Shown here one piece after another: positions 51,485 to 51,981 of a stretch of DNA of 51,981 nucleotides. Both the position numbers and the translations under genes were made by a program. Location: contig CAYSWH010000008.1 in assembly GCA_964434775.1 (NCBI GenBank), positions 1 through 51,981 of the forward strand, read 5' to 3'. Every line of letters begins with the position of its first letter. Positions within the stretch are counted from its first letter, which is position 1. This stretch comes from CAYSWH01 sp964434775. Its GTDB lineage: Bacteria > Patescibacteriota > JACMRA01. The notes under the pieces are model-generated. The model saw only the letters and a list, made by a program, of their open reading frames with translations, did not search any database and was not told the origin of the DNA.

Positions 51485-51981
51485 TTAAGTTTTTATAATC
51501 CTGCGAGAGGGGGAAACTGTCACGGAGTCGTTGTCCAAAATAAATTTACTACCGGTTTTATACTCGTTGATAACCTCTGTGTAGATCTTAATATATTCTC
51601 CGGCAATGTCTCTTTTAGCTAAACTATGAGCTGAGATGTAAGCATTTTCCGATAATTTTTTTTGGAGATCTTTGGTTGAAGAGATTTTATTGATTTTTTC
51701 AGCAAGTTCATTCTCCTCGACCTGGTACCCGTTGTACCCGTTTCTCAATATGTAATCAAAGGCTTTATCTTTGGTACAAATAGCCGGAAGTCCGCAGGCT
51801 AAGGCTTCTAATAAGACTGTAGGTTGATTTTCTGCTTTGGCAGTGTTTAGGTAAACATCTCCCAAGCTACAAAGGTTAGTTAAATCATCTTGCTTATACC
51901 TGCCAAAGAAAATTATTTGCCTATGGAGCTTCAGATTTTGAACCTTTTTCTTTAGATTTTCCAAGTATGGTCCGGATCCGG
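51485..51981 (-). CDS. Glycosyltransferase family 4, C-terminal part (cut by window edge)
   Basis: The frame is open through the right edge, so the N-terminal donor half is outside. Visible are GSGPYLENLKKKVQNL, IFFGRYKQDDLTNL and VYLNTAKAENQPTVLLEALACGLPAICT, the GT4 nucleotide-sugar site with its EX7E glutamates, then a C-terminal helix and a basic tail. It probably adds sugars to a surface glycan or lipid. It converges with panB, 3 bp apart. Confidence 0.88.
   Translation of the reverse strand, partial: GSGPYLENLKKKVQNLKLHRQIIFFGRYKQDDLTNLCSLGDVYLNTAKAENQPTVLLEALACGLPAICTKDKAFDYILRNGYNGYQVEENELAEKINKISSTKDLQKKLSENAYISAHSLAKRDIAGEYIKIYTEVINEYKTGSKFILDNDSVTVSPSRRIIKT

Overview
The window (about 52 kb, AT-rich, roughly 36 % G+C by eye) looks like chromosome of a small-genome bacterium of the Candidate Phyla Radiation, probably a Microgenomates- or Katanobacteria-like lineage. 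This is inferred from gene content (a type V CRISPR effector with cas1-cas2, a cysteine desulfurase without a scaffold gene, many short lineage-specific membrane proteins), scarce Shine-Dalgarno sites and many promoters placed so that transcripts would be leaderless. TGA is used as an ordinary stop, so the SR1/Gracilibacteria code does not apply. No rRNA or tRNA genes were seen.

Layout. 1-8 kb: a NRAMP-like carrier, a decayed M23 peptidase, a leucine-rich-repeat protein, signal peptidase I, methionine aminopeptidase, an RluA-type pseudouridine synthase and a cysteine desulfurase. 8.5-20 kb: an envelope and division block with mltG, a large class A PBP convergent with it, a cytidylate-kinase-like protein, lgt, a coiled-coil M23 hydrolase, parB, uppP and pth. 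A promoter-to-terminator structured ncRNA candidate follows parB. 20-32 kb: a HTH plus EgtD-like methyltransferase fusion with murI, then pnp, a GT9 glycosyltransferase, enolase, an M15-like peptidase, recR and an orphan ftsE. 32.6-34.7 kb: two unrecognised proteins.

34.8-41.3 kb is the most unusual region: a 1370-residue RuvC/zinc-ribbon type V effector, a solitary PemK/MazF toxin, cas1 and cas2, with no cas4 and no CRISPR array in the window. Between toxin and cas1 the minus strand carries a consensus promoter and an intrinsic terminator enclosing an RNA of only about 47 nt. It could be a scoutRNA/tracrRNA-like cofactor or an RNA antitoxin.

41.6-52 kb: a 41-residue membrane peptide coupled to an RNase HI gene, a membrane protein, a TetR/SDR pair whose operator sits in the promoter spacer, RNase III, a bifunctional Rel protein followed by panC-panB, and a glycosyltransferase cut by the right edge.

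Two features recur. A MITE-like element of about 130-257 bp appears three times (5.3, 25.4 and 28.7 kb). Several long intergenic gaps hold frame-disrupted remnants of genes, suggesting continuing gene loss.
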